Source: Pholiota molesta (lineage: Eukaryota > Basidiomycota > Agaricomycetes > Agaricales > Strophariaceae). Taken from it: a stretch of 64,000 bases of DNA. How positions within the stretch are numbered: the first letter of the stretch is position 1; each line of letters starts with the position of its first letter. Positions 62,201 to 64,000 of the stretch are shown here, piece after piece. The notes under the pieces are model-generated. The model was not told the origin of the DNA. It saw only the letters and a program-made list of their open reading frames with translations, and did no database searches. Location: NCBI GenBank assembly GCA_014925825.1, contig JACGCK010000165.1:1-64000 (forward strand). Direction: 5' to 3'. Made by a program: the position numbers and the translations under genes.

Positions 62201-64000
62201 CGAGCCAGGAATGGATGGGAAGGACTCAAATGAGGTGATGGACGCCCGATCGGAGACGATGACTTCTGCAGTGGCATATTCGGTGCTCCCTTGCGATGCA
62301 GTAACAAACTTCTCCGACGCGACCTCCGAAAGGGTGTCCGAGCCATACGAAAAGGGCGTGGCGGTCTCCGACTCGGACGTCGTTATCCTCGTAAAGTCGG
62401 TCAGGTCAGACGACGGGCAAATATCGTACCCAGTCTCGCTCGACGAGATCGGCGTCTCGCCTGTCCGGATATCGCTGCTCGACGTCGTGCTGTCGACGAC
62501 ATTGCTCTCCGCCTGCAACGTATAACTGCCGCTTCCAGGCGTGTAGCTCCCACTCGGCGTGTAACTCCCGCTCCCAGTATACTCCCCACTCCCCGTATAA
62601 CTCCCAGTCCCACCACTCCTGCTCCTGCTATCCTCACTCCTTGTCCTCTCGCTTCCCGTATAGCTGCCCGTATAACTCCCCGTCGGCGTCCGGCTGCGAT
62701 GATCCAAATAACTCTCCGACTCAGAATACCGCCCGCTTCCAGTCAACGACGCCGAGTGCCCGCTGTCCGGCGTATACACGTAGCTGCCCGTCGGTGTCTG
62801 CGCGCCATCCGGATCCATCTCCTCGCTCGGCTCTCTCGAGTCCGAATCGCGCTCCGACCCCGACTGCGACTGCGACGCGTCCGTCTGGTATCCGGACGTA
62901 TACGACCTTAGGCTCGCCGCGCCGCGCCGCCGGATCTCCTGCGCGCGCGACAGCGTCGACGGCGAGTCCGCGAACGACACCTCCGAGTCGCCGGTCACAC
63001 TGCCGGACCCGCTCCTGGTATACGACCCGGAATCGCTGAGCCGGTACGTCGAGGTCAGCACCGTCGACGAAGGCGCGAGCTGGGTAATGGACGTCGCGGG
63101 CGTCTGTCCACTAGTAAAGCTCGTCACGCCCGTTCCGGTCATCGTCCTCGGCACGCCAGTCGACGTCAACGACGTGCGTGAAAAGTAGGTCGAGGACCGG
63201 TCCGATCCAGCGCTGAAGAAATGCTCGTCCGACACCTCCGAGCGCGCACGATCGCTGCCCCGCCCCGTGCTCGGCGGCGGCGTGACGAAGATGGTCCTGC
63301 CCAGCGACGAGCCGCTCGAAATCGTCACCGGCGACGCCCCGAACCCGAACAAGCCCCCTCCTCTCGCTCTCTGCACCGCGCTCTTAAACTCCTCGTCCAG
63401 ATCGGTCATCGAGCCCGTCCTCCGGAGCAACGAGTTGCCTCGAGTCGGCGTGATGACCCTCGCATCGCCAGGATAGACGTACTCCTGGTTCTGTATGACG
63501 ATATCGTCAACCGTGCGCGAGTGGTGCGAGGAGACCGAGAAGAAGGATGACTGGCGCGAGAGCGGGCTTCCCACGCCCGAGGTGGTCGAAACGAAGTCGG
63601 AGATATCAGGAAGGGAGCTGAGTGGCGGCACAAAGACAGTGGAGCGCGAGCCTGTGGAGACGCTGCTGGCACTGCTGTCCATCGAGAGGATGGTGCGGAT
63701 GGAGCCCGTTGGCGAGCGGGTTACCGAGACAGAGTCGGGAACTGCGACTGGCCTATTAACCGTATCCCTAATCACATAACCATCTGATTGAGTACACTAT
63801 TCATCCGGAGAAAACAAATCACATACCAAAGCCTGTTCACCCACTTCTGCCTCTCCAGCAAGCTTTCAGCAGCCAATCTCTCCACACCATCCGCATACAA
63901 CATATGGAAAGGCACCAGCATCTCCATCAACGGCTGCGCATTCACTTCGCCGCTCTGCTGCCTAGCAGCAATCGTGCCCACGTCCTCGCGCGCGCTCGGG
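53288..64000 (-). CDS. Giant PH-type, Ser/Arg-rich, coiled-coil protein (5' end outside window)
   Basis: Minus strand; exons 64000..63827 (partial), 63767..60575, 60520..58988, 58935..58807, 58758..58663, 58610..58560, 58511..58337, 58284..55550, 55501..54302, 54251..54177, 54118..54027, 53972..53878, 53828..53763, 53712..53466, 53412..53288; over 3,300 codons. The first exon ends with a probable PH-domain C-terminal helix (SLLERQKWVNRLWDTVNRP). A long disordered Ser/Thr/Pro region with GSYTGSGEYTGSGSYT-type repeats follows, then acidic Ser tracts, then two RS-rich blocks (57.6-57.8 and 55.9-57.1 kb) like those of splicing factors. A coiled coil of Glu/Arg heptads covers 54.3-55.1 kb, followed by WRADCERHH, EVVRSTANEQVPFNVQ, YLDEFSRALATEVRMLLGEV and a basic KKKKK patch. 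One base is missing near 57254-57260 and one near 53687-53703, both in homopolymer runs. I know similar unnamed agaricomycete proteins; function unknown. Confidence 0.75.

Overview
The window is nuclear DNA of an agaricomycete basidiomycete, most likely a polypore-type wood decayer. The evidence is dense short introns (mostly 45-70 nt, GTRNGT...YAG), CaaX-type mating-pheromone precursors, a tandem array of FunK1 fungal kinases, a KRE2/MNT1 mannosyltransferase and an agaricomycete-style F-box protein. Exon joins were worked out by eye from splice sites, reading phase and family conservation; no database search was possible.

Layout. 1.7-2.9 kb: vacuolar iron transporter (VIT1/CCC1). 4-11 kb: two copies (A, B) of a module made of a pheromone-precursor gene convergent with an alpha/beta-hydrolase gene. 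Both pheromone copies carry frameshifts and both hydrolases are decayed. Between them lies an intact HMG-CoA lyase gene with a 6-nt microexon. 11.4-17.3 kb: two scrambled HMG-CoA lyase fragments, an F-box gene, and a 1388-bp non-autonomous LTR element with identical LTRs, inserted just before the stop codon of an unidentified reading frame. 17.6-19.2 kb: an intron-bearing tRNA-Asn and intact pheromone gene D. 21.1-23.2 kb: a CaM-kinase-like gene. 23.7-25.9 kb: inverted module C (lyase 5' fragment, hydrolase 3' fragment, intact pheromone gene C). 26.6-27.5 kb: a small secreted protein.

28.2-34.4 kb: SNF5, the SWI/SNF core subunit. 34.8-38.0 kb: a rearranged interval where a decayed mannosyltransferase 5' end and a decayed SNF5 3' end bracket two inverted membrane-protein paralogues. 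38.3-41.5 kb: Golgi alpha-1,2-mannosyltransferase, divergent from the first FunK1 gene. 41.9-52.6 kb: six tandem FunK1-like genes, each with a different N-terminal composition. 53.3 kb to the right edge: a giant minus-strand gene (more than 3,300 codons in the window, 5' end outside) for a PH-type plus Ser/Arg-rich plus coiled-coil protein.

Main points. The two-thirds to the left is gene-poor and shaped by repeated copying of one pheromone/hydrolase/lyase neighbourhood. The pheromone precursors are unusual in carrying the NAYCVV(A/S) motif twice, once internally and once as the C-terminal CaaX box. No STE3-type receptor is visible, so this looks like a pheromone-only offshoot of a mating-type (B) system or the edge of one. 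Several otherwise well conserved genes contain single-base frameshifts, some in homopolymer runs, so residual assembly indels must be excluded before calling them broken.
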